The notes under the pieces: model-generated | The model's input: only the letters and a program-made list of their open reading frames with translations | Told to the model about the DNA's origin: nothing | Databases searched by the model: none | Part shown: in pieces, positions 16,461-25,989 of the stretch | Numbering within the stretch: the stretch's first letter is position 1 | How the letters are laid out: the number at the start of each line of letters is the position of its first letter | Assembly (NCBI GenBank): GCA_938048185.1 | Contig: CALIVT010000040.1 | Span: 1-52,184, forward strand | Source of the DNA: an uncultured Arenicella sp. | GTDB taxonomy: Bacteria; Pseudomonadota; Gammaproteobacteria; Arenicellales; Arenicellaceae | Reading direction: 5' to 3' | DNA length: 52,184 nucleotides | Made by a program: the position numbers and the translations under genes

Positions 16461-17027
16461 GTGAAAGAAAACGCAGATTCCGGCATCACTAACTCGTTCC
16501 TCCAAAACCAGTCGTTTTTAACGCGATTCGTTAATCGCTTCTTCTCTAATAAGGAAGACGTAGAAGATGTGGTTCAAGAAACGTATTTGCGTGCGTACGT
16601 AGCTGGACAGAAAGCCGAAATAGTTAAGCCTAAGTCCTTTTTATTTACAACCGCGAAGAACATTGCGTTAACCAAACTAAACAAGAAATCTAAACAGGTT
16701 ACCGATTTCCTAGAGGACTATTCACAGCGACATGATTTGAATATTGACCCTTCTCCGCCAGAAATAGTCGATGCTCAACAACAGCTCGTTATTTATTGTG
16801 CCGCAGTTAAAACTCTCAATGGAAAATGCAGAGAAGCTTTTCTGTTAAAGAAAGTTCATGGCATGACGCACAAAGAGATTGCTACGCAAATGTCTTTGTC
16901 GCTCAGCTCGGTGGAAAAATACCTTCATCGAGCCATGATTTTATGCGATCAATATATCCTTAAAGCAAACGGTGAATACTCTGCCACACTGAGTGTGCCA
17001 ACTCGTCAGAAAGGGGCAAAATCATGA
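16461..17027 (+). CDS. FecI-type ECF sigma factor
   Basis: This 188-residue extracytoplasmic-function sigma factor starts at GTG. Region 2 (about residues 20-90) has EDVEDVVQETYLRAY and KPKSFLFTTAKNIALTKLNKK. Region 4 (about 105-165) contains the helix-turn-helix HKEIATQMSLSLSSVEKYL. It belongs to the FecI branch that is switched on through FecR by a loaded outer membrane receptor. It overlaps the fecR-like gene by four bases and precedes a TonB receptor, the standard cell-surface signalling order. Confidence 0.9.
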   Translation: MKENADSGITNSFLQNQSFLTRFVNRFFSNKEDVEDVVQETYLRAYVAGQKAEIVKPKSFLFTTAKNIALTKLNKKSKQVTDFLEDYSQRHDLNIDPSPPEIVDAQQQLVIYCAAVKTLNGKCREAFLLKKVHGMTHKEIATQMSLSLSSVEKYLHRAMILCDQYILKANGEYSATLSVPTRQKGAKS

Positions 17028-18097
17028 AAAAAGTTGTCGAATTCACTGATAAAAATAGGATCCTAGAGCAGGCAGCAAGCTGGATATTAAAGCTCGAATC
17101 CGGCGATGGCCTAAGCTATCAAGATAAAACAGAACTTCGCGAATGGTTAGATCAAAGCCCAGCTCACCGCGAACACTTTGAACGCTTGGCGAGAACCTGG
17201 GGCGGGGCAAATATTCTTACCGAACTCGCCGTTCCATTACATCACGCGCAACACCAAAGTCCGTTACAGCTTGGTCTGAAATCGATGGCAGTTGCCGCAT
17301 CGTTACTTTTAGCGGTCGGCTTTCTCGGTTTTTTCACCATTGATCGATCTCCCCCAGCGCAACAAAATGGGGTGATTGCGACTGAGGTTGGAAACCAAAA
17401 AACCATTAATCTAAAAGACGGCTCGATACTCAAACTTAATACCAACTCGAAAGTACGAATCGATTACTCGGATATGTATCGCGATATCTACTTAATTTCT
17501 GGCGAGGCCTACTTTGATGTTGTCACAGATACCGACCGCGCATTCAGAGTGTATGCAGGAGGTGGACGGATTCGCGCAATCGGCACCGCATTCGGCGTTT
17601 ACCTTAAAGACAAAATTGTCGATGTTACCGTCTCTGAAGGAAGAGTCGGGGTGGCGTCGGTACTCTCATCGTTAGATTATAAAGATCAGCAAGCATTACC
17701 CGACAAAAAAAATTCAGTGACGAGTTTAGGCATGTTGCGAGCCGGTGAGGTCGGCAGTATTGTGAGTCAGGTCGATGCAAGCTCGCAACCGATAAAAACA
17801 CTGCAAAAACTTAAGCAAGTAACCAATAACGATGTCGCCAAGCGAGTGTCGTGGACCGAGGGCGTGTTGATTTTCGCCGGCGAGTCGTTAGAGGACGTGG
17901 TCACCGAAATCAGCCGCTACACCAACGTGAGTATCGAATTCGCGACGCCTGAAATTAAAGACATACGCATTGGTGGCAATTTTCCTGTCGGTGAAACTGA
18001 CACTATGTTCTCGTCACTAGAAACCAATTTTGGACTTCACGTAACACGCCTTGACCGTGATCGAGTGGTCATTTCCGGCGGCAAAAACTTTCACTGA
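17024..18097 (+). CDS. FecR-family anti-sigma/transducer
   Basis: This 357-residue inner membrane protein has a cytoplasmic N-terminal domain (about 10-62, with WLDQSPAHREHFERLARTW, the DUF4880 pattern) that should bind the sigma factor, one membrane span (about 86-105), the FecR domain (about 118-225, including DGSILKLNTNSKV and GEAYFDV) and a C-terminal STN-like domain (about 285-350, GGNFPVGETD) that contacts the receptor. It relays receptor loading to the sigma factor encoded just upstream. Confidence 0.9.
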   Translation: MKKVVEFTDKNRILEQAASWILKLESGDGLSYQDKTELREWLDQSPAHREHFERLARTWGGANILTELAVPLHHAQHQSPLQLGLKSMAVAASLLLAVGFLGFFTIDRSPPAQQNGVIATEVGNQKTINLKDGSILKLNTNSKVRIDYSDMYRDIYLISGEAYFDVVTDTDRAFRVYAGGGRIRAIGTAFGVYLKDKIVDVTVSEGRVGVASVLSSLDYKDQQALPDKKNSVTSLGMLRAGEVGSIVSQVDASSQPIKTLQKLKQVTNNDVAKRVSWTEGVLIFAGESLEDVVTEISRYTNVSIEFATPEIKDIRIGGNFPVGETDTMFSSLETNFGLHVTRLDRDRVVISGGKNFH

Positions 18098-18238
18098 TGC
18101 TTCTTGTGTTTCGTAAATTTATAACAATAACGCTTACGGGTTTTCTCTTATCAACTGTCATATAGCTGAGGTCGCATTAGACGACTGTTGTTTTTGCCAT
18201 TTAAGAGGCAGGAGAAGCGGAATCAGAGTGATTGCGTT

Positions 18239-21200
18239 ATGAGATGGTTTTTTGTGCCAGTGTGGGTCGTGCTATTTTCATTCAGCAGAGAAGTGTTGTC
18301 TGCTGAGAGGCGGTATCGCTTAAACATTCCCTCGCAAAACGTTGTTAGCGCACTGAACTTACTGCACAAGCAAACCGGTGCCATCTCTCTTTTTCCTTAT
18401 GACTTAGTTGAAGGTAAGAAATCGAGCCCAGTTTATGGCCGTTATACACTTTCTAAAGCATTGTCTCTTATGCTCAAAGACACCGGTTTGATAGGTGGCC
18501 TTTCCCAACAAAATGTGATTAATATTTCGGTGTTCTCCGACACCGAGTTATCGCAAAAAAATAATGAGGAAAAGGCAATGAACACAATAGATTTTAAAAA
18601 AACAGGCGTTGCTGCCGCATTTGCTGCACTGATAACTGGAACGAGCACAACGAGTACGAACGCCCAAACGGCAACCACTGGCGAGGATCTACTGGAAGAA
18701 ATTACTGTAGTTGGTATTCGTAATTCATTGGCCCGTGCGGCAGATATCAAACGCAACGAGTCAGGCGTTGTCGATGCTATTTCAGCTACCGATATCGGTA
18801 AGTTTCCCGACACTAACCTGGCCGAGTCATTGCAACGCATTACTGGCGTTTCAATAGACAGAAGCAATAACGAAGGCAACCAAATTACGGTTCGAGGTTT
18901 TGGCCCGCGCTTCAACTTGGTAACGCTTAACGGACGCACGATGCCAACCTCTACAGCGCTGAACGAACTCGGCATTAGTCGAGGTTTCAATTTTAACGAG
19001 CTGGCCTCGTCAAGCGTCTCTGCCGTAGAAGTTTATAAAACTGGCCGCGCGGACTTACCCACGGGGGGCATCGGCTCGACGGTAAACATTCGAACCGCAA
19101 AGCCACTCGACTACGACGGCTTTACGTTGGCTGGCACAGCCAAAGCTAATTACGACACGACCAATGTAAATGGTTCAGACATTACGCCAGATGTCTCTTT
19201 TGTGATCAGCGATCACTTTGCCGACAAAAAAATTGGCTTGCTTGCCTCAGTTTCTTATTCAGAGCGAGACAGCCGTGAAGAGCAAGGACACGTGTCGGAC
19301 TCACAACGCGCCGACAACCGGGTAGGAGTCGATTCAGGTATCGATTCGACCCTTAATCAAAACCCAAACGATACCTTGTTTTTGGTGCGCAACTTTAACT
19401 TAGAAGTGGGTGATACGTCGCGTGAGCGCACAAATGCTCAGTTTGTTTTGCAATATGCCCCCACAGACAATATTGAGATTGACTTAGACTACACATTGTC
19501 GCGCTTTAGCGAGCAGCGCATTGCCAACTCAACCGGCTTTTGGTTTGGTTTTAATGGCACGCGATCAGGTGTCGCGCGACCCGACGGTGTCGTGAATTTA
19601 CGTGATGTGAATCAAGACATCGACTTTTTCGGTATCAACCAGGTTTTAGAGTCTGACAATGACTCCTATGGCATCAATATCGATTGGGCTGTAAACGACC
19701 GTTTAACATTAAATCTTGATGCTCATTCGTCAACCTCTGAGTCTCAACCCGACGGTGATTTTGCCGAGACGATTGTTAACATATTTACCCGCCCTTTGAT
19801 TAACGTTGGGCTGGATTTCACCGACTCTGGCGATATTCCTGATCTATCATTTAACTCTACGATTAACCCATTTGATCGCACTAACTTGTTACCTGACATT
19901 GCCCTTCAGCGCGGCTTTCAAGTTAAAAACGAAATAGAGGAAGTTAAGTTCGTTGGTAACTACGAATTTGTTGATAGCCGTTTTATCAAACGCATCAACT
20001 TCGGTGCAGCCTATACCGACTATCAATACGACTCGGCCAACACCTTTAATTTTGTGTTCATTGGCGGCCCCAATGTTCAAGACTTAGACATTTCGCCTTT
20101 GGACATTCGTTTTGTGGATCGAGGCAGCATTGCGAGTGATTTTAGTGGCGGTGCTGGACTGTTTTCAACATTGGGTTTCTATGATCCATTGCAAGCCATC
20201 GAATTGGCTGAGTCGCAAGGGTATTTTGGCACCCCCACCGCGACCCGCAATATCGTCAGCGAGGAAACACTCTCGTACTTTGTGTCGGCTGATTTTGAAG
20301 CAAGCATTGGCGACATGCCACTTAATGCAAGACTGGGCTTTCGTTTTGAAGAAACAGACACCACCGGTTCAACCATTGCTCAATTGGCAACGGGGACTCA
20401 GTTCGCATCGGGCGCGCAGTTAACTGTTTTAACCACTGAAAATTTTGAGACAGAAACAGATTCAGACAGTTATGACTTTGTGCTACCAAGTTTGGACATT
20501 GGCCTTAACATTACCGATAGCTTGAAAGCTCGTTTTTCGTACAGCGAGACGTTAACGCGAGCGCCAATCAATCAACTATCTCCACAAACTAATATCAATA
20601 ACAACGTCCGACCAGGCGATCAAAACACCGGTATTTTTGAAGCAATGCAGGGGAACACCAGTTTAGAGCCTGCTATTTCAGAAAACATTGATCTGTCACT
20701 CGAGTGGTATTACAAAGAAGGCAGTTATGCATCGCTCGGTTTTTTCAATAAAGATGTGAATGCATTTATCAATTCTGAGCGAACGCTCTCAACCATTACC
20801 GGCGCGGGCGGGCAAGTCATTAGAAACGCCTCGGCTAACCCTCGCCCCGGTTGCCCTTCACCGGTTAACCCGGCGTGCGCGTCAACCCAAAGCGACCCTG
20901 AAATTTTATTCACCATTACTCGCCCTGAAAACAGTGATGTTCAAGGCTCGGTAAGAGGTCTAGAACTCGCGTGGCAACATGCATTCGAGAACGGCTTAGG
21001 GTTCATTGCAAACTACACGTACACCGACGGCGACATCGAATTTGACGTCAGTAACTTTGGATCACAAAGCCCCAGCCCGTTAACCGGATTGAGCGACTCG
21101 GCAAACCTCATTGTCTTCTTTGAAAGAGATAAATACGAAGCTCGAATTGCCTATAACTGGCGTGATGAGTTTCTCAGTGGTTTTCTAACAACCAGCGAGC

Positions 21201-21394
21201 CAACCTTTACCGAAGCGTATCAACAGCTTGATTTCTCGGCGACCTATCATATAAATGATAAGTACTCGGTGTTCGTTGAAGGTTTGAATATTACTGATGA
21301 GACAACCCGTACTCATGGGCGCTCTAGAGCGATATTGAGAGACGTGTTCTCAGCTGGACCTCGATTCGCAGTCGGTTTTCGCGGTCGGTTCTAG
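18239..21394 (+). CDS. TonB-dependent receptor with N-terminal STN signalling domain
   Basis: This is an outer membrane transporter of the Xanthomonas/Caulobacter-type (TIGR01782-like) receptor group. A TTG 17 codons upstream (18188) is an alternative start, but ATG 18239 leads straight into a signal peptide. From it the protein has 1051 residues: signal (1-22), STN domain (about 25-98), TonB box region EEITVVG, plug domain (GKFPDTNLAESLQRITGVS, VTLNGRTMPTS) and a 22-strand barrel ending in aromatic F. The STN domain fits signalling to the FecR encoded before it. Unusually, M114 (18578) has its own GAGG site and begins a second signal-like stretch ending near NAQTA, as if a complete receptor gene had gained an STN front end. 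The substrate is unknown; this group often serves sugars or siderophores. Confidence 0.9.
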   Translation: MRWFFVPVWVVLFSFSREVLSAERRYRLNIPSQNVVSALNLLHKQTGAISLFPYDLVEGKKSSPVYGRYTLSKALSLMLKDTGLIGGLSQQNVINISVFSDTELSQKNNEEKAMNTIDFKKTGVAAAFAALITGTSTTSTNAQTATTGEDLLEEITVVGIRNSLARAADIKRNESGVVDAISATDIGKFPDTNLAESLQRITGVSIDRSNNEGNQITVRGFGPRFNLVTLNGRTMPTSTALNELGISRGFNFNELASSSVSAVEVYKTGRADLPTGGIGSTVNIRTAKPLDYDGFTLAGTAKANYDTTNVNGSDITPDVSFVISDHFADKKIGLLASVSYSERDSREEQGHVSDSQRADNRVGVDSGIDSTLNQNPNDTLFLVRNFNLEVGDTSRERTNAQFVLQYAPTDNIEIDLDYTLSRFSEQRIANSTGFWFGFNGTRSGVARPDGVVNLRDVNQDIDFFGINQVLESDNDSYGINIDWAVNDRLTLNLDAHSSTSESQPDGDFAETIVNIFTRPLINVGLDFTDSGDIPDLSFNSTINPFDRTNLLPDIALQRGFQVKNEIEEVKFVGNYEFVDSRFIKRINFGAAYTDYQYDSANTFNFVFIGGPNVQDLDISPLDIRFVDRGSIASDFSGGAGLFSTLGFYDPLQAIELAESQGYFGTPTATRNIVSEETLSYFVSADFEASIGDMPLNARLGFRFEETDTTGSTIAQLATGTQFASGAQLTVLTTENFETETDSDSYDFVLPSLDIGLNITDSLKARFSYSETLTRAPINQLSPQTNINNNVRPGDQNTGIFEAMQGNTSLEPAISENIDLSLEWYYKEGSYASLGFFNKDVNAFINSERTLSTITGAGGQVIRNASANPRPGCPSPVNPACASTQSDPEILFTITRPENSDVQGSVRGLELAWQHAFENGLGFIANYTYTDGDIEFDVSNFGSQSPSPLTGLSDSANLIVFFERDKYEARIAYNWRDEFLSGFLTTSEPTFTEAYQQLDFSATYHINDKYSVFVEGLNITDETTRTHGRSRAILRDVFSAGPRFAVGFRGRF

Positions 21395-21501
21395 TCGCGT
21401 TTCTTATTGTAGCGTTCTTGCTTTTGAATCGTTAGCCATGCAAGTCTATTGATGTGATTGTTTATACGCATCAGTGCATTTGGATGTTAATTAACGTCTT
21501 A

Positions 21502-21535
21502 CATGAGGTTGGCGGCTTAAGCGGTCAACCTCATG
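21502..21535. terminator. Hairpin between convergent genes
   Basis: CATGAGGTTG (21502-21511) and CAACCTCATG (21526-21535) form a perfect ten-base inverted repeat whose loop holds a further GCTTAAGC palindrome. It lies between the receptor gene and the convergent MFS gene. No T-run follows on either strand, so it could be a bidirectional mRNA 3-prime end or an operator rather than a classical intrinsic terminator. Confidence 0.5.
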
Positions 21536-21558
21536 GTCGTAATTGCAGCATCAATAGT

Positions 21559-22848
21559 TTAGCGGTTTTCAAAGTCCCCTCGACCAACCAAAAAACGTAA
21601 TCGCCAGGCGGCAATCGCGCCTAATAAACCCATTAAGGAGATCCCACTGTAATAGATGGTATAGCCTAATTTTCCGTCGTAGGCTTCTAACAAGTAACCG
21701 CTCACCAACGGTAAATACACATCAGGGAAATAGCCGACCAAGGATATCAAACCGATCGCAAGCCCTTTTACCTTGTTCGAGACATTGCAACTTTCAAGGG
21801 TTGACCAAAAGATGCCGCGCACGGCATACGTCAGTAAACCAATAATAAGCACAATGCCGAGCAAGGCAATTGAACCGCTGCCAGCAGGTAAATACGTCAA
21901 ACACGCGAGCGCAATAGACGCAGCGATCATCAGACCTGCTAGTACCCTCTCACGATCTAGGAAGTCACCCGCGAAGCCGGCCGCCACCGCGCCAATTGGG
22001 CGCATCCAAAGCTTTGCTACGGTGATCGATCCAACGGCTACCGCAGTAAGGCCATAGTGTGTTTGCATATAGGCCGAAAAAGAATAGGTCGCCCAAAACA
22101 ATTGATACCCGGTTAGGATGCACGCACCACATAACCAAATTTTCTCTTGACTGACAACCGCCCTCAAATCGCGCCAGAAATGTGAGCGTTCTTTTTTCTC
22201 CAGCGCTTCGCTTGGCTGCGCGTCGTCAAGTGCGAAATAAGCAATCGGGGCCAGCACTAACATCATACCCACATACAAGTAGATCACTTTGCGCAGCGCG
22301 TCGGGCGTATCCTGTGCCAAACTCTCAGTGTAATAAGCAAACATAGCAACGGCGATGGTCGCTAAAATGGCCTCTACCAAGCCTCGCCCACCGTCTAAAA
22401 TACCGAAAAAGCGACCTTGTTCATTGGGTTTTGCCAATAAATTAGTCGCTTTAATTAACGCCGCCCAAAATGTTAATCCTGCGGCAATGCCCCACCCCGC
22501 AAAAATGATTTGCAATGCAGTAAACGATGGCATCGTCGAGAACCAAACGCCCAGCGCTCCGGCAAGCGCCAAAGAAAAAGACATAAGAATTCGCGGCGAC
22601 ACGCGATCTGCCAACCAACCACTTGGAATATAGGTCAACACATACAGCAAACCCAACATCGCATAGTTCTGTCCTAGCTGCTTGTTGGTAATACCAAACG
22701 ATTCGAGAATACTAATCTCAAAGTTTTGGCGCAGGTAAATTAACGGATAGATATTGCCCGCGACGATGACTAACACAGCCAGCTTTATATAGCGGCTCTT
22801 GGCGCTGAGTTCCTGATTGCTGAGATCGCTATTTAGAGTATCTTGCAT
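21559..22848 (-). CDS. MFS transporter
   Basis: This 429-residue protein has about twelve hydrophobic spans. It has the loop 2-3 motif GWLADRVSPR (a variant of G-x3-D-R-x-G-R) and a long charged central loop (about residues 205-222, DDAQPSEALEKKERSHFW), as usual between the two six-helix halves. The N-terminal part, with YLRQNF and SFGITNKQLGQNYAMLG, resembles sugar-phosphate/organic-anion type porters, but the substrate cannot be set. It converges on the TonB receptor gene and diverges from the next MFS gene across a 74-base gap, so a role downstream of receptor uptake is only a guess. Confidence 0.8.
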   Translation of the reverse strand: MQDTLNSDLSNQELSAKSRYIKLAVLVIVAGNIYPLIYLRQNFEISILESFGITNKQLGQNYAMLGLLYVLTYIPSGWLADRVSPRILMSFSLALAGALGVWFSTMPSFTALQIIFAGWGIAAGLTFWAALIKATNLLAKPNEQGRFFGILDGGRGLVEAILATIAVAMFAYYTESLAQDTPDALRKVIYLYVGMMLVLAPIAYFALDDAQPSEALEKKERSHFWRDLRAVVSQEKIWLCGACILTGYQLFWATYSFSAYMQTHYGLTAVAVGSITVAKLWMRPIGAVAAGFAGDFLDRERVLAGLMIAASIALACLTYLPAGSGSIALLGIVLIIGLLTYAVRGIFWSTLESCNVSNKVKGLAIGLISLVGYFPDVYLPLVSGYLLEAYDGKLGYTIYYSGISLMGLLGAIAAWRLRFLVGRGDFENR

Positions 22849-22922
22849 TTTTTCGCTACGCGGATTGACATTCGCTTAAGCCTAACAGAAAGTCGCGTCA
22901 TTATTATTTCGATTCTCGCGCA

Positions 22923-24215
22923 TTGTCGAGCACGGAGCCTCTCATCAAACCGTCTGCCCTTTCGCTCGGCTCTTTCGCACCGTTAATTAAAGGTGACTGG
23001 CGTTTATTGCTGTTCGGCTTCACCTTGATGTTTTTTTCTAGCCCCGGACAAACTTACTTTATTGCTTTATTTGGCGGTGAGATCAGAACTGAACTCGGCC
23101 TGTCACACGGTCAATTTGGTGCTTTATACTCGGCAGCCACGCTTTGCAGCGCAATGACACTTTTGTGGTCTGGTGCTTTACTTGACCGCCTTAAATTACG
23201 CCCGTTCACGATGGGCATCGTGGTTCTGATGGCAATGGCATGTGCGTTCATGTCCACGGCCCAAAACGCGGTAATGCTGTTCCTTGGAATTTTCTTACTT
23301 CGTCAATTGGGTCAGGGATTAATGTCGATGACCAGCTCTACCACCATGATGCGCTACCTATCGTACAGTAAAGGCAAGGCCAATTCGCTCAGCAATATGG
23401 GCTATTCGGTAGCCGAGTCACTGATGCCAAGCGTGATTATCATATTACTGTTGAGCTTTTCCTGGCGACAAGTATGGCAACTAACCGCATTGGTGCTGGT
23501 TTTGATTGTGCCGGTAATACTGATGCGCTTATCAAGAGAGCAACCTAAACGCCATCAACGCTACCTAGCTCAGCTATCGCAAGACAGTCAACAAGAACGC
23601 GACAGCCAGGCTCATAGAGGCCAGCGCCAGTGGACTCGAGCGGAAATGATTCGAGACCCACTACTCTACCTATTTGTTCCATCATTGGTGTCCCAATCGC
23701 TGTTATACACCGGGTTTATGTTTCATCAAATTCATCTAGCAGAAGCAAAAGGCTGGCCATTAATCGTGTGGGGCAGCATGTATTTTCTGTTCTCAGTCAC
23801 AACGATTGTCTCAAGTCTGGGCATTGGAGCTTTGGTTGACAAAATAGGTGCCGTGCGTCTGACCCCGTTTATCGCGCTGCCGATGGCAGTGGGGCTGCTG
23901 GCATTATCCAGCTCAGACACAATACTTGTAGCAGCACTATTTATGGTGACCATGGGAGTGTCGACAGGCGCACAAGCGGCGATATCCGCGCCGTTCTATG
24001 CTGAGCGTTATGGCAACAAACATTTTGCGTCAATCAAGTCTTTGGCGTCGTTTATCATGGTCATTATGACGGCTGTCTCGCCCGTGATTATCGGTTGGTT
24101 TATTGACGCAGGCACAAGCATAAACACATTAGCCTTAGGCGGTTCAGTGTATGCTGTCAGTGTTTCGTGTATCGGCTTCATTGCCTATCGCTTATCCCTC
24201 TCAAACGGCGACTAG
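22923..24215 (+). CDS. MFS transporter
   Basis: This 430-residue protein has about twelve spans; the first codon is TTG, as no in-frame ATG lies earlier than residue 36. The N-terminal half has LGLSHGQFGALYSAATL and LLDRLKLRP in the position of the MFS loop 2-3 motif. A hydrophilic loop rich in Q and R (about residues 205-240) separates the halves. It is most like the monocarboxylate/oxalate-formate type of MFS porter by general look, but the substrate is unknown. The next gene starts 16 bases after its stop. Confidence 0.78.
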   Translation: MSSTEPLIKPSALSLGSFAPLIKGDWRLLLFGFTLMFFSSPGQTYFIALFGGEIRTELGLSHGQFGALYSAATLCSAMTLLWSGALLDRLKLRPFTMGIVVLMAMACAFMSTAQNAVMLFLGIFLLRQLGQGLMSMTSSTTMMRYLSYSKGKANSLSNMGYSVAESLMPSVIIILLLSFSWRQVWQLTALVLVLIVPVILMRLSREQPKRHQRYLAQLSQDSQQERDSQAHRGQRQWTRAEMIRDPLLYLFVPSLVSQSLLYTGFMFHQIHLAEAKGWPLIVWGSMYFLFSVTTIVSSLGIGALVDKIGAVRLTPFIALPMAVGLLALSSSDTILVAALFMVTMGVSTGAQAAISAPFYAERYGNKHFASIKSLASFIMVIMTAVSPVIIGWFIDAGTSINTLALGGSVYAVSVSCIGFIAYRLSLSNGD

Positions 24216-24231
24216 CCGGCTCCCAATTTAT

Positions 24232-25458
24232 ATGTACACTAAACAACAGTTGGTGCTTAGCCGATTTTTCCTAATTTTTGTGGCTGGACTCGCTGCGCTT
24301 GGGCCGTTATCAATTGACGCCTACCTGCCAACGCTACCGGACGTTGCAAGCGATCTCGGCGTTGACATGGCTGCGGCCAACTTGACGATCAGCAGCTTTA
24401 TGTTCGGCATGGCAATTGGTCAATTCCTTGGAGGGCCACTGTCAGACCAGCTCGGTAGACGCAAAATCGGCTTAGTGGGCCTTGCCATTCACGTGGTTGC
24501 TACCATGTTGATTGTAGCGTCGAGTTCAATTGATCAAATTTTAGTGCTGCGTTTAATACAAGCCATCGGCGGAGGCTTTGCGTCAGTAATTTGTCTAGCC
24601 CAAGTGCGAGATGTTTTTGCGCCCGACAAGGTAAGCAATAAATTTGCTAATATCGTGATCGTTATCTTGCTCGCCCCGATGTTCGCGCCGGTGATCGGCA
24701 CACTGATCTCAGTCTGGGGTTGGCGCGCAATATTTATTGCGTTAGCGGCCTACGGCTTGGTAATGATGTTGATCTACGGGTTTATGATCCCAGAAACCAA
24801 CCATGACCTACCTGATAAATTCAGTACTCGAGAAGTGTTTAAAGGCTATTGGGCGGCTATCTCAAAGCGCACCAATGGCCGGTTGATCGGTTTACGTTTG
24901 GCACTATTTACAGGCTTTAGCGCCGGTGTACTCTTTAGCTATGTAACTAATGCTGCATTCATTCTAATCGAACATTTCCACCTGACGAAAATGCAGTTTT
25001 CCGCCGTGTTCGGTGCGATGATTCTCGCCTTAATGGGCGGCAACCGACTCACGGTATGGTTACTTAATCGACGTTCTGCATTGCAAATCGTAAGCGCAGT
25101 AAACCTCGCGCAAGTGGTAACGGCTGGATTAATGGTGTTGGTTTGCTACGTTAGTGAGCCGAGCTTAGCGATGATCGTTGCTGGCTTGACGATGTTAGTC
25201 GGCTGTTACGGTGCTATCAGTCCCGCCGCCAGCGGTTATTTCATAAGCCTCTACGACAAAAATATTGGTGCGGCCTCGTCACTTAGCTCAACCTCAATGT
25301 TTACTTTCGGTGCGATCATTGGCGGCGTCTCGTCGGTGCTCGCAGACGGGCAGCTGTTGCCAATTTTTGCCGTCATGTTAGCCTCGTCGATGATTGCGAG
25401 GCTGTTCCTATTATCGGCGAAAGCAAGCAGTGAACTAGTCGTCGACTCGCCAGTCTAA
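24232..25458 (+). CDS. Bcr/CflA-type MFS drug exporter
   Basis: The start is ATG 24232, which begins MYTKQQLVLSRF and lies after the upstream stop; an earlier ATG at 24151 is inside the previous gene. The 408 residues have about twelve spans, with the Bcr/CflA signature GPLSIDAYLPTLPDVASDLG at the first span and GPLSDQLGRRKIGLVG in loop 2-3. Members pump out sulphonamide, bicyclomycin, chloramphenicol or cysteine. The stop is 24 bases inside the convergent thioesterase gene. Confidence 0.88.
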   Translation: MYTKQQLVLSRFFLIFVAGLAALGPLSIDAYLPTLPDVASDLGVDMAAANLTISSFMFGMAIGQFLGGPLSDQLGRRKIGLVGLAIHVVATMLIVASSSIDQILVLRLIQAIGGGFASVICLAQVRDVFAPDKVSNKFANIVIVILLAPMFAPVIGTLISVWGWRAIFIALAAYGLVMMLIYGFMIPETNHDLPDKFSTREVFKGYWAAISKRTNGRLIGLRLALFTGFSAGVLFSYVTNAAFILIEHFHLTKMQFSAVFGAMILALMGGNRLTVWLLNRRSALQIVSAVNLAQVVTAGLMVLVCYVSEPSLAMIVAGLTMLVGCYGAISPAASGYFISLYDKNIGAASSLSSTSMFTFGAIIGGVSSVLADGQLLPIFAVMLASSMIARLFLLSAKASSELVVDSPV

Positions 25459-25908
25459 CGCGCCTAAACGCTGCTCATCGGCGAGCTGCTCAGGCATGTT
25501 TGCTAACGTAAGCGAGGCTTCGCAAGCAATGGTGCCGTCGGGCAACACAAGTTCGCCCTGCGCTTTAGCAATACGCCCTTTATGTTTTATCACACGCCCA
25601 ATTGCGGTCAGTTCAACCCCCATTGGCACCGGATGGCGATATTGCACGGTCATATTTACCGTCATCATAAAATGGTGATGATCGCCAGCCATTACAGAAC
25701 GCCCCACTACTTCGTCTAAGATAGACGCCACCACCCCGCCGTGCAGCACGCCCGGGTAACCCTGAAAATAGTCTGCCGGGGTAACCTTACTGGTTACTGT
25801 ACTATCGCCATCGTCAAAGAAAGTCATCTTCAAGCCCACGGGATTATCTCGGCCACAAACATAGCACATGCTGGCATTAGGCTGCTGATGGGTGCATTTT
25901 TCAGTCAC
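25435..25908 (-). CDS. PaaI-type hotdog-fold thioesterase
   Basis: GTG at 25908 is the likely start: AAGGA lies six bases before it, whereas the longer frame would need TTG at 25965. This gives 157 residues. The N-terminus has a C-x2-C (MCYVCGRDNPVGL) typical of a subgroup of PaaI-like thioesterases. The hotdog core shows GVLHGGVVASILDE with the catalytic-region aspartate, then VNMTVQYRHPVPMG. It should hydrolyse an acyl-CoA thioester; the substrate is unknown. Its 3-prime end overlaps that of the Bcr-type gene by 24 bases. Confidence 0.85.
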   Translation of the reverse strand: MTEKCTHQQPNASMCYVCGRDNPVGLKMTFFDDGDSTVTSKVTPADYFQGYPGVLHGGVVASILDEVVGRSVMAGDHHHFMMTVNMTVQYRHPVPMGVELTAIGRVIKHKGRIAKAQGELVLPDGTIACEASLTLANMPEQLADEQRLGALDWRVDD

Positions 25909-25989
25909 GGTCTTTCCTTCGATTAATTTTGCAAATGACGGTATTAAGCGATTAGTATATTTCAACTAATAACCATAAGTAGAAAAAAT

